64,000 nucleotides of DNA from Locusta migratoria (GCA_026315105.1 CM048746.1:146984730-147048729), one strand, 5' to 3'; positions 23,509 through 36,144 are shown, numbered from the stretch's first letter. Notes: a model not told the origin generated them from the letters alone. Program-made: numbers and translations.

Positions 23509-23905
23509 CACTGTTTTGTTTATGATTGCTTGTTATTCTAAGCATGGTTTGATGCGGTGCCGAGTGTTCGAAGTTGAAGGTGTACCTTGTAAGTGCCTGA
23601 AACCATTCATAGTAAAACAATTTCATTGTGCAACTGGTTGCTGCCTTTTTTTTTTAAATCAATTTATAAACAGCTGTTATGATGAAAAAACACTAAATAT
23701 TGTTTTATCTATAACGAATAATGTAAAACAGTCTACAGGACAAAACTGTTTACATGTTTTGTAAAGCTTGTGTATCTTCAGCTGTGTACACCTCCATTAG
23801 TGAGGATTAAACATGGTCAAGACACAGTAGCAATCACAGTATGCTATTCTGGCACTAAAAGAAGAAATTTAAACAGTTAACACACTAAATAACATTTACA
23901 AGTAT
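22800..23905. other. Non-coding intron sequence with a CA microsatellite
   Basis: Apart from the (CA)n tract at 23443-23508, no coding frame or repeat was recognised. Confidence 0.5.
23443..23508. repeat. (CA)n microsatellite
   Basis: About 33 uninterrupted CA units. Confidence 0.97.
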
Positions 23906-23909
23906 TTAC

Positions 23910-24032
23910 CTGCAGGCAGAATTCACTTGGATTTACAACATAGATGAGGTGCATTGTGTGTACAGTGTTTAGCTGAATATCAACAGGAGGGATTGTTTTA
24001 AGGGATGGTTCAGTTTCACCCCATAAGTCTTC
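23910..24032 (-). CDS. Tudor-domain gene, exon opening the first extended Tudor domain
   Basis: A 123-nt exon (41 codons, phase 0 at both ends), too short for a standard ORF scan. The acceptor is TTTCTTTCAG|GAA and the donor CTGCAG|GTAAAT. The translation begins EDLWGETEPS and ends HLIYVVNPSEFCLQ. The VNPSEFCLQ motif is the opening strand of an extended Tudor (SN-like) domain, matching SWFVNPENFYCQL before the second Tudor in the next exon. It therefore supplies the missing N-terminal half of the first domain encoded at 20117 onward. Phase matches the donor at 37389. Confidence 0.8.
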
Positions 24033-24049
24033 CTGAAAGAAAAAAGACA

Positions 24050-26465
24050 AAAAACATTAAAACTAGGAATAATCTATAGTTGGTTAATTCTTCCATAAGC
24101 TACATTCATGATAAACATTGTATTGTGGAACATGTCATCATAACACAGAATGACAAATTTCCCTTTGCGGAGGAGTTTTTAAGAAATATCTCCAGCTTAA
24201 ATTTTAAAACACTTCTGCAATGTGACATTTTCTTTCTTTGCGTAGATAGCTAAATACACTGTCATCATTTAACACAATAATATGAAGAGGACAGACCACA
24301 ACCAATATCATTGCTGAGTTGCACACGAGTATCTAGAAAATACAATAACAAATTGAAACTCTATATTCCAGTACCTGGAGAATCATTCAATACACCATCT
24401 CCATAATTTATTCAGCCTGCTTACAACTCACTGTCGCCTCTGGGCACCTCTAATGGCATGGGACATGCAAATGCCCATACTCATGACATTTATAAATGGG
24501 TTCTCGCCCAGGAATTTGCAGAAAGCAATTTGAAAAATTGGGTAGACTAGGAGTTGTACAGTGGTGCAACACTGCTTCCTGATCCCTATCCTACTCACGG
24601 GATACTTGCTTATGAGCTCTTCACAGCACCCAAACCTTGCCCAGTTGACGTTTTGAAGCTGCTACTTCCCCCAAATCACCGCAAAATATCCAGAGCGAAA
24701 CAACCCCTCAGTCCTATCCAAAGGTCTCACCTTCAGCCCCATACCCAAATGTAATCCTCCTCCACTTCCAACCAACCATCCTCTGGTCACTTTCCAGAAA
24801 TTCTTCACCTCCAACCTGGGCATCACCATCTTTGTCGAAGTCCCTTCCTAAGAACACCAACCTTTCAGAAGAAGAAAGTACAACTATACACAACTTCAAC
24901 ACAGATCTTAAGCAAATATCTCCCCAGGAGGCAAATGTCCCAACACTATTGTGATGAATAACACCTATTACGTAGCAGAAGACCTCTGCCAATTGTCTGA
25001 CTCTCCACCTACAATCTCTGCCACAGTGGTCCCATCCCAGAAGTCGAATATAAGCTCCAATCCTTACACTCTTCTCAGAAACACTCTTTTTAATCAATCT
25101 CCCTCCTCAATACAACAACACCCAACACCACTACCTTCTACATGTGTCGCAAAAACCACAAACCCAGCAATTCTGGAATCTCAATTGTGGCTGTGTTATT
25201 TTAACACCACTGCAAGAAAGGTGGACTTAACTGACCAACACCTCAACCAATAGCCCAATATCTAACCTCCACATCAAAGATACCAACCATGTCCTTCACA
25301 AACTCTCCACCATCACCAATACATCAATGTTGATGTAACTTCCCCTATACATCAACATCCTTCATAGCCACAGGCTTGCCATTATTCAAGAAACTGCCTC
25401 CCAATGTCCTTCAGACTCCAAGCCCCAACAGTTCCTGTATTTTGACAGAGGCCATCCCTTCCACACTAAAATATCCCTTCCTTACCACCTGGCCACCTGT
25501 GGACAGCATATTTCCAATGATAGGAACTTTCTATTCTCCTCGTCCACAAATAGATTTCCAGTTCATATACCCACACACAATAACTAGCCACAAAGAAACC
25601 CCTCTTACCAGTCAATCAATACCTCCTACTGGAACAACTGAACCACGTTCTTCATCATGACTTTCATTACCTATCATGTTGTCAGGCACTGAAATGATAA
25701 CATCCAACCAAAGATCCTTCTCACTTCTATTAAAATGGTGTTCAGCCATCCATACAACCTCCACAACAGTCTATTCCTACACAATAGCCCATCCCTATGC
25801 CACTTCCTATCCGAAACACTCACCATTGGGAGTGCATACACGTGGAGACCTAGGTTCAGGATCTGCAAAATCCAAACTTCCAGTCCTGACAACACAATCT
25901 TATCCTACCCCACCATCAGCCAGGTCATCCGTAAAAGTTGCCATATTATTTGCCAAATGTACTGAAATCATGACAGATTTTTAAATTTGCCTGACTACCA
26001 ATCAGCTGTTCACTAGTTGACTGTCCACTGCCAAATAGCAAACTGAACACCCCTGTGGCATAGAACTAGTTGATCCTAACATGCTTGATTTCAAAGGCTG
26101 CTTCACAACTGTCCATCTGGATCCAACTCTTCATCACCAGCTTTTTTTAAAACAGCACAGATGGGTGTTACCCTTCCAACACTTTTTCTGCTCCTGCAAT
26201 CATTCTGACTCTAACCTAGAGTAACATACTGCCCTCACACCCTCCATCCAACAGGGTCCGCACCATTTATTCATCACCTCAATTCATATATCCTCAGCCT
26301 CAATGTGTGTTGCTCTGTGCCAACACAGCCAACAGTTCTGGACTGTGTTCCCCAAAGTGTCAGAATGATTTCAATTCTGTACACAAATTTGGTGCCAGTT
26401 ATGCATTATGGCCCAATGTTTTGACATAGCACTAAGACTGTTGCTGATCCAAGTAAGCAGCAGCA
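24050..26465. other. Unrecognised repeat-like stretch, plus strand rich in A, C and T
   Basis: From about 24540 to 26010 the plus strand is strikingly poor in G, so plus frames give Pro/Ser/Thr/His-rich ORFs of 60-130 codons. They share no domain I recognise and are broken. The bias suggests a decayed mobile element rather than a gene. No splice-bounded exon was found. Confidence 0.4.
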
Positions 26466-26469
26466 TCAA

Positions 26470-29215
26470 CTCTTAAATCTACACCCATACTCCATAACCC
26501 ACATCACAGTGTGTGTGGCGGATGGTACTTCTGTGTACCCAACGTCATCCTATTCCAGTTGCTTACGGTTCAAAAAAATAAAAATTGTTGGTATGCTCCC
26601 CTGTGAACTCTCCAATTTTATCTTTGTAGTCTTTTCGCAAAATATACGTAAGAGACAAGCAATATATTGATTTACTCCTCACAAATTATTGATTTCCCCC
26701 CCGAGAAACATACGCTCTGGGAGCTTTGTCAGAAGCCCATACCGTGATACAGAAGCCCTCTCTTATAACATCTGCCACTGGAGTTTCCTTATCTCCGTGA
26801 AGTTTTGCACTTAATTATTGACCCTTTAATGAAGCATGCTACTTTCCATAGGATTTTCTCTCCGTCTTCAATTGACCCTACCTAATATGGATCCCATACT
26901 GATGAGCAATATTCAACCATCTGCCAAGGTTCCACCAAGTGAGTGTTGTGCAACCTACTTCCTTTGCTGATGGAGTACACTTCCAGACGATTCTTCCAAT
27001 GAATTTCAATCTTTCAAATGCCTTGTAGACAATTTTATATGGGTGTTCCATTTCAAATAGCTTTTTTTAAGTCTACTACCAAATATCTTATGGAAGTAAT
27101 TGCTTCTAGTGTTTGTCCTGCTATTGTGTAATTATAAAGGATCTTTCTTTATATGTAAATGCAGAATTTTACATTTGTTTATGTCGAGGGCCAACTGCCA
27201 TTCCCTGCAACATGTGTTGCTATGTTGCAAATCCTCCTGTGTATTTCTACCTTTTCCTGTGTTGCAACTTCTCGATATACAACTGTATCAACCACAAAAA
27301 TCCTCATCAAACTTAACTTCCAATGTTACCTACAATGTCAGTTTATATATACAGTAAAACCTCGTTTTTACATTCCCGGTTTTTACATTTTCCTGCCATT
27401 TACACCATTTTTTGTCGATCCCGTCAAATTTCCTATGTTCACAATGTTAATTCGCCCCCGTTTTTGCTTTAACATATTTACACTTTTCCCGCAGTTTACA
27501 CTTTTCAAAAGCATGTTTGTGAAGAAGAAAATGACGTAATATATATAAACTGGTGCTGGCATGGCTTTCGCCTTAAAGTATATCGCTTAAAAATTACTCG
27601 CAGTCAAGTTTCTTGATACTTTGCATTTATTCAAACGTGTCTTTTGTGTGTCGTTGTTGGCAGTACATGTCTAGTTGACTTACAATACGCTGATTTGTGG
27701 TGGAGTAGTTCCTCTTCCCACTAGCTTCCTTGCCAGAGCGCCTGGCATGTACTCAGACAAACAGAACAGTTTGTTGACGTAAGAATAATGCCAATTTGTG
27801 GTGGTGTAGTTCCACTTTCTGCCAGCTTCTTTGCCAAAGCAGCTGACATGTACTCAAACTATCGGAACCAGTTGCTTTGTTGAGGTGAGAATAGAGAGTT
27901 GCATTGTTTTTGTGATACATATTTCTGATTAATAAAGAATGTTATATGTTTAAGTTGGGTATCATAATATCCACAACCTCAAAAAAGCGATAATAGCGTG
28001 AGATGCTGGTCCTACGCAAATGTTACAAAAATACTTATGCATATATTTGTACTCGAGAACGCGAATAAATTCTCTAACATCGTTGTGTGAAACATCAAAA
28101 TATACAAAAAGAACGGAACTTTATCAGTTTTACTACATAAATAATTAATGCTGGTAAAAGGCATTAATTTTGAAGATGGGTTACATAGCCTGGCAGCGGT
28201 GTCCAAACGATATCTATCAAAGCGGTTCAGGTAATTTTGGAAGATGTGTTAAATAGCCCAGCAGTGGCGTCCTCTATTATAATGAATGAAATTACGTCAA
28301 AACTTTCTACTTCCCATAAAATTACCAGTTCTTCCTGGCGCATAAAATAATAAAAATTTGGATAATATTTGTTATATAATAAACTTCCTTGTGAGTATTT
28401 AGATGCCTATTATGTACATATATCGCAAATAAACTACAAAAATACAAACTGATCCAGTAAGTATATTTTATCATTTAAAACATTATTTCCTGCATTTTAC
28501 ATTTTCCTGCATTTTACACCATTTCAATGAAGCCCTTGAAAAGTGTAAAAACGAGGTTCTACTGTAGTGTGTAATGCAACTGTCTTACATCACTTTTCTG
28601 GGGCATACCTGAAATCACTTTAATGCTTTCTCTATGCTGAGAATGACATGCTGCTTTCTATTAGCTAGAATGTCTTCAATCCAGTCACATAGTTGCTCTG
28701 ATATTCTCTATTCTTGCACTCTGTTCATCAGGCAATAGTGGGGAATTATATCAAACGACTTGCAGAAGTAAAGAAACGTGGCATCAATTGGGAGCCTGTA
28801 TCTGCTGTCTTCTGGATCTCATGGATAAATAGCATGAGCTGGGTTTCACATGATCATTGCTTTCAGAAAACATGTCAATTCCTACAGAGGAGATATCCAG
28901 TCTCCAGAAATGTCATAATACTGGAACATAAAAGCTTTCAAAAATTTTACAACTGACCAATGCATCTGATCGACGATCCTTCTTGGTAACTGAAATGATC
29001 CGCATTTCAAACATCTAGAAACCTACAGTACACTGTTGTTAGATGTGGAGCAAGTTCTTTCACATACTTCGTGTAAAATCAAACTGGTATCCCATCAGGC
29101 CCAACAGCCTTTCCTCTGCTGAGCAATAATTGCTTTTGTGTTCCGCTGACTTTTGTCATTTGTGTGACATTTAGAGGAGGAACTACTGTGGAATATTTCT
29201 ATGTGGAATTGCTTT
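26470..29215 (-). mobile_element. LINE of the D family, RT region, split by a Tigger-like insertion
   Basis: The plus-strand text runs through the RT region of the same family as 14800-16850, from palm to thumb, with many stops. It is cut into 26470-27351 and 28565-29215 by a TIR element; the two halves are contiguous in the family. In the minus orientation it is antisense to nothing and lies in the 13-kb Tudor intron. No open frame above about 90 codons survives. Confidence 0.6.
27352..28564. mobile_element. pogo/Tigger-like non-autonomous element, copy 1
   Basis: The left end CAGTAAAACCTCGTTTTTAC and the right end (reverse complement CAGTAGAACCTCGTTTTTAC) are near-perfect TIRs. TA lies on both sides (27350-27351, 28565-28566). 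Length is 1213 bp with no transposase frame. The interior is homologous, in opposite orientation, to 32854-33865. The CAGTARAAC terminus is typical of Tigger elements. Confidence 0.88.
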
Positions 29216-29545
29216 GGAAAGAGACATAATGACAGTATGGCATCAGCCAGCAGCAAAAGCGATTAAGGTAGGATTTATTCTATTCATAATTCTTTCCTTA
29301 AAATTTATTCAAAGTACTTGATTAAAACAAATACAGTTGGTCTAATTCAGAGGCAAATATGTGCCCCTTGTAGAAGAAATTATTAATGTCTTGCAAGGGT
29401 ACATTGCTTGGAAGTGATTCGCATTTTTTATAAATTTGCAGAATTTTTTATCTCATGTTTGAAGGACACTACTGAAATGTTATTTGATGCATATATAAAG
29501 GTGATATAGCTGAAGTCACTGAACAAATTTTGTTGTAATAGTAAC
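29216..29545. other. Short unassigned AT-rich spacer
   Basis: Nothing recognised between LINE D-family sequence and the fold-back at 29546. Confidence 0.4.
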
Positions 29546-29965
29546 AACAAATTTTCAGCTTGGTGATATGATATGAACAATTTATTTTAAAATATCGCAT
29601 ATTGATTTCATTCAATGATTAAACATTATCAGAGCAGTTTGAAGTCCTGAGAACTCGTGTACACTACATACCAACTTTTCTACAGTCAAAATACATTATA
29701 TATATAAAGGCCTGTCAATGTGTGTGTTACAAGTTTCATCTGGGCTAGAAGAAAGTAAGCAGCTAGCCCAATTGAAACTTAACACGCATTTGATAGGCCT
29801 TTATATATTCGTCTATGTATTTTGACTACAGAAAAGTTTTTATGTCGTGTACACGAGTCCTCAGGACTCAAAACTGCACTGATGATCTTCAATCCTTGAA
29901 TGAAATCGATGTGCAGCATTTTTAAATAAATATGTTATATCATACCACCAAGCTGAAAATTTGTT
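29546..29965. repeat. Fold-back repeat, ~200-bp arms
   Basis: The left arm starts AACAAATTTTCAGCTTGGTG and the right arm ends with its inverse (CACCAAGCTGAAAATTTGTT). The arms run to GGGCTAG (29742-29748) and CTAGCCC (29763-29769) around a 14-nt spacer. Similarity is imperfect but continuous. It has no coding capacity; the RNA or single strand would form one long hairpin. Confidence 0.88.
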
Positions 29966-30730
29966 AATAGTAATGATATTATGAAGTTATGACAACAGGT
30001 GGAGTATTTAACTAGTCTTCTACAGTGTGTACTATTTGCCTATATAGAATCAGAATTTTATTGTCTCATAACATACAAGTTAAATCATTGATTTAGTGTA
30101 CAAGAGACTCGTCAGTTTAAAATAATACATACATACAATGTAGTTATAAAATCATAGTACATAATTAAATGTTTTTATCCTGCTCAAATACTCAGATCAT
30201 CATTTAAGAATTCATCAATTGAATAACAGCATTTTTGTACCAGTTTCAACCTTTTGAAAATGTGTGTTTTTTTAATTTATTACATATTTTCATTCCCATA
30301 TATTGCGGAGCCTTGACATATAGATTTAGTCTGTGCCTAGGAAGCACGAAACTGTCTTTGTTCCTTGTTTCATAATTGTGCTGGACGTTATTATGAAGAA
30401 ATAGTTCTGGATTATTATCTATGAAAAGAATTATTTCGAATAAGTACAATGAGGGAACAATCAGTATATTTAGATCTCTTAATAATGGCCGACAGGATTC
30501 TCTTGGCTTTGCACCACACATGTTTCTAATAATTTTTTTTCTGCAGGGTTAATATTCTTATCATAGTGCTAGCATTTCCCCAAAATATCTCACAATTGAC
30601 TCAAAATAGCTACGGTACACTATTTTTCTTGTGTCTAAACTAGTTACATTGGCTAGGAGGACATAGCAAATGCAAGGCTGTTTAATTTGTTTTTTAGGTA
30701 GTCTATGTGTGAGGACCAGGATAGATTAAT

Positions 30731-31236
30731 ATTCATAGAATATATGACATCAACTGCGATTGGACAAAGCTGAAAATGTGTACTATGAATATTAAATAAT
30801 AACAATTGCAGGATCAGAAGTGACGTCTGTTCTTTCGGAATAGACGCCACATGTATATATATAATATGCCGGTGACGGGCAATGATCCTATCGTTAGTGG
30901 GGAGGGGTGGGCAAGTTTGAAGCCCTTACTCTTACGGGAATTAGTCATAACTACGAGTTTGAGTACTGTGGGCAGGGCGAAGCTGGGAATTTATATCTGA
31001 CGGGAGGCATGCCTAGGTAGTCCTTGCAGGTGCGGTGATCACTGTGTCCCCAGTGTAGGGGTCAGCGCAACTGCCTAGAAAGCAGGAGACCCGGGTTCGA
31101 ATCCCAGCTGGGTACACATTTCCAGCTTTGCCCAATCGCAGTTGATGTCATATATTCTATGAATATTAAATAATAACAACTGCAGGATCAGAAGTGACGT
31201 CTGTTCTTTCGGAACAGACGCCACATGTACATACCA
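30731..31236 (+). repeat. tRNA-derived SINE complex with inverted and direct repeats
   Basis: Positions 30731-30783 are the inverted copy of 31113-31166. Then 30784-30855 recurs directly at 31164-31236 (including GAAGTGACGTCTGTTCTTTC). A tRNA-like part lies at about 31050-31135, with B-box GGGTTCGAATCCC and the upstream block GCCTAGAAAGCAGGAGACCC. Head-to-head SINE copies, or a SINE whose tail was duplicated, would produce this. Confidence 0.7.
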
Positions 31237-31355
31237 GGATAGATTGCTGTTCAGTTTCATTCCCAAGAATTTAACATGATCTGCTTCATGTAGTTCCTGA
31301 CTATTGTGCTTGATATGTATATCATTTAATTTAGACTGTTTTGTCTTAAACTGCA

Positions 31356-32480
31356 TTATCTGTGTGTGTGTTCTTTTTTTTTTTTTTTTTTTTTTTTAAG
31401 AACATTTAGATGGAACCAGACATCTGGGTTTTCTAGGGTCTTTAAGACATTTTCAGGAATTTCGTCTGCTTTTTTGTTTTCAATCAGTACTGACGTGTCA
31501 TCAGCAAATAGAATTGAATGATAATTTATATTTATGGGTAAGTCATTAATATAAAGAAGAAAAAGGATTGGGCCTAGAATTGATCCATGTGGTACCCCCT
31601 GTGGGATAGTTCTCCACTTAGAGGAGTATTTTCCTTTGCTCGATGTTATGACAACCCTTTGTTTTCTCTCTGTTAGATATGACGTACACCACTGTAGGGC
31701 AGTACCCATAATTCCATATTTTTTATATAATAATAGGGAGTGGTTCACACTGTCAAACGCCTTGGACAGATCACAGAATATTCCTGCTGCTTTTTGTGAT
31801 TTGTCTAAGATGGAAGTAACTTTGTTGACAAATTCATTGATAGCATAGATTGTACTTTTTGCTTTTTGAAAGCCAAATTGATGTTTTTATATTATATTAA
31901 ATTTGTGACAGAAATTTTGAATTTAAACTACAACAATCATTTCAAATATTTTGGAAAACACGGGAAGGAGTGAAATTGGACGGTAATTTCCCATATCTTC
32001 TTTAGAGCCTTTTTTAAACAATGGTTTCACTTTTGCGTATTTTAGGGAGTCTGGAAAGTAGCCTTCATTAACTGACTGACTGATTATTTTACACAGAGGA
32101 TATGCTACTATATTTGAAGCTACTTTAATGACCTTTGAAGGTATTTCATCCCATCCCAATGAACTTTTATTTTTTAGGTTTAATATAGTTTTTTCTACAT
32201 CTTCTACTGTTACTGTGTCAAATTTAATTAGACACTCATTTTTGCTCAGACTAGAGCCAAATAGATGTACATTATCTTCATATGAGGGAACATTAACATC
32301 AGATTTTGCTACTGTTATGAAAAATTCATTAAACGTTTCTGATATCTGAGCAGGATTTACAATTATTTTGTCTTGTATTTTTAGTTTTGAAATTTCTTGG
32401 TTGCTCAGTTTGATTCCAAGTTCAGATTTGACAACTGTCCACACTTTTGGCAAGGCTTCATGTAAGCACTCTATGTACAC
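31356..32480 (-). pseudogene. CR1-like reverse transcriptase
   Basis: The first block (32480-31923) has VEKTILNLKNKSSLGWDEIP, FKKGSKEDMGNYRPISLL and SKIFE, the fingers of CR1/jockey-type RT. The second block (31748-31356) has SYLTERKQRV, IPQGVPHGSILGPILFLLYI and the catalytic FADDTSVL box intact. The palm motif with the first catalytic aspartate falls in the damaged gap 31749-31922 (a trace of KAFDSVNH-like sequence is seen near 31760). Tail segments continue in other frames at 31356-31075 and 30521-30246. Frame breaks make it inactive. Confidence 0.8.
31374..31397. repeat. Poly-T tract (A-run on minus strand)
   Basis: A homopolymer inside the LINE RT frame. Confidence 0.95.
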
Positions 32481-32489
32481 CCTGTAAAA

Positions 32490-32850
32490 ATTTCATCCAA
32501 ATTGAATGATTTAAACTGGGAAACTTATCAAAATTTAGATCATTTGAGATGGTTGCCACTAAAGTGATATTGAACATATGCAGAGAAGGGCAGATAGAAA
32601 GGCTGGCAGATACCTAAAGACGAACTGTATAGTCAAAACCTGTCTTCGAACCAGTTTTAGGTGATCGTCTAGGATCCATATGATCACTCCCATGAGTATG
32701 GGTATAAGCAGATATGGGTATTTATAATTATTTTGTGGTTGCAAATAAAGGAAAGTATCAATCTTACTATTGAAGTTTTGTTAAATTTGTTATCTGTGAA
32801 CAAGATTGCATGAATTGGCACCTCATATTGGTAGTAACTTCAGGTGAAAA
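32490..32850. other. Unassigned sequence between LINE and Tigger-like copy 2
   Basis: No recognised feature. Confidence 0.4.
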
Positions 32851-32853
32851 CCA

Positions 32854-33865
32854 CAGTAGAACTCCACTATTATGCAGGAAAATGTGAAATGCAGGAAATA
32901 AAGTTTTAAGGGGTTAAAGCTGCTTATAGGATTATCCTTGCATTTTTGCAGTTATGTATGATATGTACATAATAGGCATCAAATTTCTCTCCAGTAGCTT
33001 TATTTATTATATCGTAAAGGTTGTCTGAGCCTTTTATTATTTTTAGCACAAAGCTTAATGGGAACAGGGAGTGGAAACTTTTGACAGTGTCGTTTATTAT
33101 AATCGATGTTGTCAGCAAATCTTTAAAGTGTGCCAATCATTATTTAAATAATGAAACATTGCACAGTTGCATATTTTTTTGTATTTTCATGTTTCACACA
33201 AAGATGTCTGACAATTTATTCACATTCTCAAGTGAAAATAAGCACATAAATTTTAGTTTTGTGATATTTGCACAGCATCTGCTTCTTAAACTGTAGTCAT
33301 TTTTTTTTAGGTTGTTACATACTATGCCTCATCCAATGTGCAGAATAGCAAAAAAACAAACACACACACAAGAAAACCACCAGTATCGCTGTTTATGAAA
33401 GTTACAAAAATACCTGCATTTCACAATAAGAAGAAATTCTTGAAATTTGTCATGCTAAGCATTAAAAACTACTATAGTCACACGAAGCCTATACAATGTT
33501 GCCATCAGCTGCCACACCACGAGTCAAATTGGCACATAGTGCAAACAATAAAACACAAAGTATATGTTTGAATAAATGGAAAGTGTCAAGAAATTTGACT
33601 GTGCGACATTTATGAACACTACTTGAAGGCAAAAGCCATGCCAGAATCAATTTATGTCAACTACACCAATCCTTCCCCCCCCCCCCCCCCACACACACAC
33701 ACATACCCACCCACAAATGTAGTTTCATCAAGTGGAAATCATGAGGGAATATGTAAATATTTTAATGGAAAAATGGGGGCAAATTAACATTCTGAACTTA
33801 GGAAATTTGACAGAACCGACTAAAAATGCAGTTATGGTGGGAAACATCAAAATGGAGTTATACTG
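32854..33865. mobile_element. pogo/Tigger-like non-autonomous element, copy 2 (inverted relative to copy 1)
   Basis: It starts CAGTAGAACTCCACTATTAT and ends with the inverse-type terminus GGAGTTATACTG followed by TA. The interior TTTCACACAAAGATGTCTGA region and the GTACATAATAGGCATC block match the reverse complement of copy 1 at 27352-28564. The left flank reads CA, not TA, so the target duplication is eroded. A poly-C/(CA)n tract at 33677-33704 lies inside. Confidence 0.75.
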
Positions 33866-33924
33866 TATGAAATCTTTTTCCATGTGTATCTACAACCACT
33901 TCAGCTGCACCTCATGGTCCTCTG

Positions 33925-34330
33925 TTCTACATCTACATCTACATAGATACTCTGCAAATCACATTTAAGTGCCTGGCAGAGGGTTCATTAACCACTTTCA
34001 TAACTTTTCTGTACCGTTCCATTCTCTAAATAGCGCGCGGGAAGAAAGAACACCTAAATCGTTCCGTTCTCGATCTGATTTCTCTACCCCTAAGTAGGTG
34101 GGTGCTAGCAAAATATTTTCACATTCAGAACTAAAAGTCGGTGATTGAAACTTCGCAAACAGATCACGCCGCAATGTTTGGAACCTATGCATTGCCATTA
34201 CCTTATTTCTGCTTGTGAAGCAGTGTTTGACAAGCCTGGCCACTGGCTACATAAGAAGTGTAACTCATCATGTTTCTGCTGCCTCGTAGTGAGTGAGTGA
34301 CCATAAATAATGAAGAGTTGAAATGAACAT
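33925..34330 (-). mobile_element. 3' fragment of D-family LINE
   Basis: The plus-strand start CTACATCTACATCTACAT followed by TCTGCAAATCACATTTAAGTG is the typical 3' end of this LINE family. On the minus strand the frame at 34243-33998 encodes the RT tail, ending with LFREWNGTEK, like the IRDWN end of related LINEs. Confidence 0.6.
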
Positions 34331-34339
34331 AAACGAGAG

Positions 34340-34960
34340 TGCTTTAATAAAATGCATACCAATGAGAATTTCATGAAAAGCAAAATAAAATGATTGTACA
34401 GTATTGCAAGATGCCAAATTGAAATAATCTATTTGTAAGAAATTTCATTTTTGTAAATGGAAATTAACAAACCCTGAGACTGTTTTTCGTCTCAAACATG
34501 TCAAAGACATTAAAAGAAAAAGGTGAAGCCTTGGCAGTAGTGGCAATATTTCATGGAACTGACTTAAAGTTTGTGATGTGATTTTTCAGTTAAAGTGTAT
34601 TCTCACTGAGTGTGTTCCCTCCCTGTTACAGAACGAAGGCTTAGCCTGAATTCTAGTTGATAGCTATGGCCCAAATCTTTACATAATCATAAACTATCAA
34701 AGAAGAAAATATTGCTCAAGTTAATTTGATGAGATGGGGTGCGTATATGAACTAACAACGCAATAATTTGGGTGCTGTGTCTCGGGAGAATAATTTGATT
34801 GTAGCAGCATGGTCATCACAACTTCTGTCTCCCCAGGAACACTGCAAGGTGCAGTTTATCGGGCCTGGGAGTCCACTGCCATTGGTGATACAGTTTGAGG
34901 TCTGGTTTCTGGGAAGATCGATGACAAAGCAACAGTGGCATTTGGTGTTTTCATGTTCAC
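34340..34960. other. Unassigned AT-rich sequence
   Basis: No recognised gene or repeat. Confidence 0.4.
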
Positions 34961-34964
34961 TGAG

Positions 34965-35760
34965 TGGAGCTTCATGTATTTACGCCTAGCCTCTCTGGGT
35001 ATGTCAGCTGGTCCAGGATCTTTTACTCCATAACCTTACGTTCTTTTTGGAACAGAGCAGTTAGGTGAACAAGAAGGATGCTGCTGGTTGCAACTGACGC
35101 ACACTGGAGGCGGGGTACAAGAGGCATTCGGATGGGATGCACGCCCGCACTCCCGACATGTTGGGTTGGCATCACATTGGGAGGACAAATGTCCAAACCT
35201 CCAGCACTTTAAGCAGCGCATAGAGAGAGGAACATAGGGCTTTACGTCGGCACCAGTAGATCACCTTGACTTTTTCCGGCAATGAATCACCTTCAAAAGA
35301 AAAGATGAAGGCACCGGTAGCAACCCTGTTGCGGACCCCTATATGTGCGCCCAATGAAATGCACACCCTGCTGCTCCAAATTAGCTCATAATTTGTCATC
35401 CGCCAAAGATCCTTGTGTAAAATGATACCCTGGACCATATTTAGGCTTTTATGTGGCATGATGGAAACAATAACATCACCCAGTTTGTCACAGGGTAACA
35501 AAACCCCTGACTGCTGGGGATGACATTATTAGGAGCATCCCAGATCTCATTTTCGACATGACCTCCACCTCTCCAAACGTATCCACCAAATGTTCCACAA
35601 AGAACAATGGCTTCGTTGACACGAATCATTCCCCGTCTGTACATGTGCAGACCAAATTCTTAAGGGCATAAGCCTCACCTTGATTTTTAGCCCTGACTTC
35701 CTCCCAGGTGTGGAGAGGGAAGGGAACGTTTAGGGGTCATATTGTGTTGCGTAGCATTGA
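34965..35760 (-). pseudogene. I-like LINE ORF1 fragment (third copy)
   Basis: The minus strand reads MPHKSLNMVQGIILHKD (about 35465), ATGAFIFSFEGDSLPEKVKV, then knuckles CLKCWRFGHLSSQC, CRECGRASHPNASC and CVSCNQQHPSCSPNC. It aligns along its length with ORF1 of element A (3501-5033), where the same blocks read TPHKSLNRVQ and FVLAFEGDNLPEKVKV. Several frameshifts. A probable 5' UTR remnant continues to about 36000. No matching ORF2 lies downstream, so it is truncated. Confidence 0.8.
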
Positions 35761-36000
35761 GATGACAGTTATACAGCCACCAATGTTTCTTGCTCTATTC
35801 ATGGTGTTCGCACGAGCATCTAGGGAAATTGGAGTCCTGGGCAATTAAGCCATGATCCTGGGCTCTGAAACATACGAAACAAAAAAAGAGCTTACAGTGT
35901 AGCGGACAGTTGGTGCGACACAGTCCACAACTCAGGACCCCAGGTTCACCAAGCCCGTACTCAGCATATTAAAGCTGAACCCCTAAGGTGCCAAAAATTT

Positions 36001-36144
36001 GAAGTTGCTTGATTGTGACTGTCTGTTTTACATGTCTTTGTGGTGCTTTGCATCTATTCTCTCTTACGGACATTTAAAATAATGTAAATGAAAATTCTTG
36101 TGTAACTGTGGAGCTGTGCTGTTTTATAATATAGAATGGGTACC

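Larger units (their letters stand above)
30040..32480 (-). mobile_element. CR1/jockey-like LINE, RT and 3' end
   Basis: A minus-strand LINE from the RT fingers at 32480 to a 3' end near 30040-30060 (TTTTATTGTC on the plus strand, as at 20601). It has a poly-T/A interruption at 31374-31397 and a SINE complex at 30731-31236 within the thumb/tail. Confidence 0.75.

Noticed and set aside
23375..23764. 129-codon plus-strand ORF
   Set aside because: Created by reading through the (CA)n tract as Thr-His repeats.
31050..31135. Functional tRNA gene
   Set aside because: Only B-box and part of the A-box; surrounded by SINE tail repeats.
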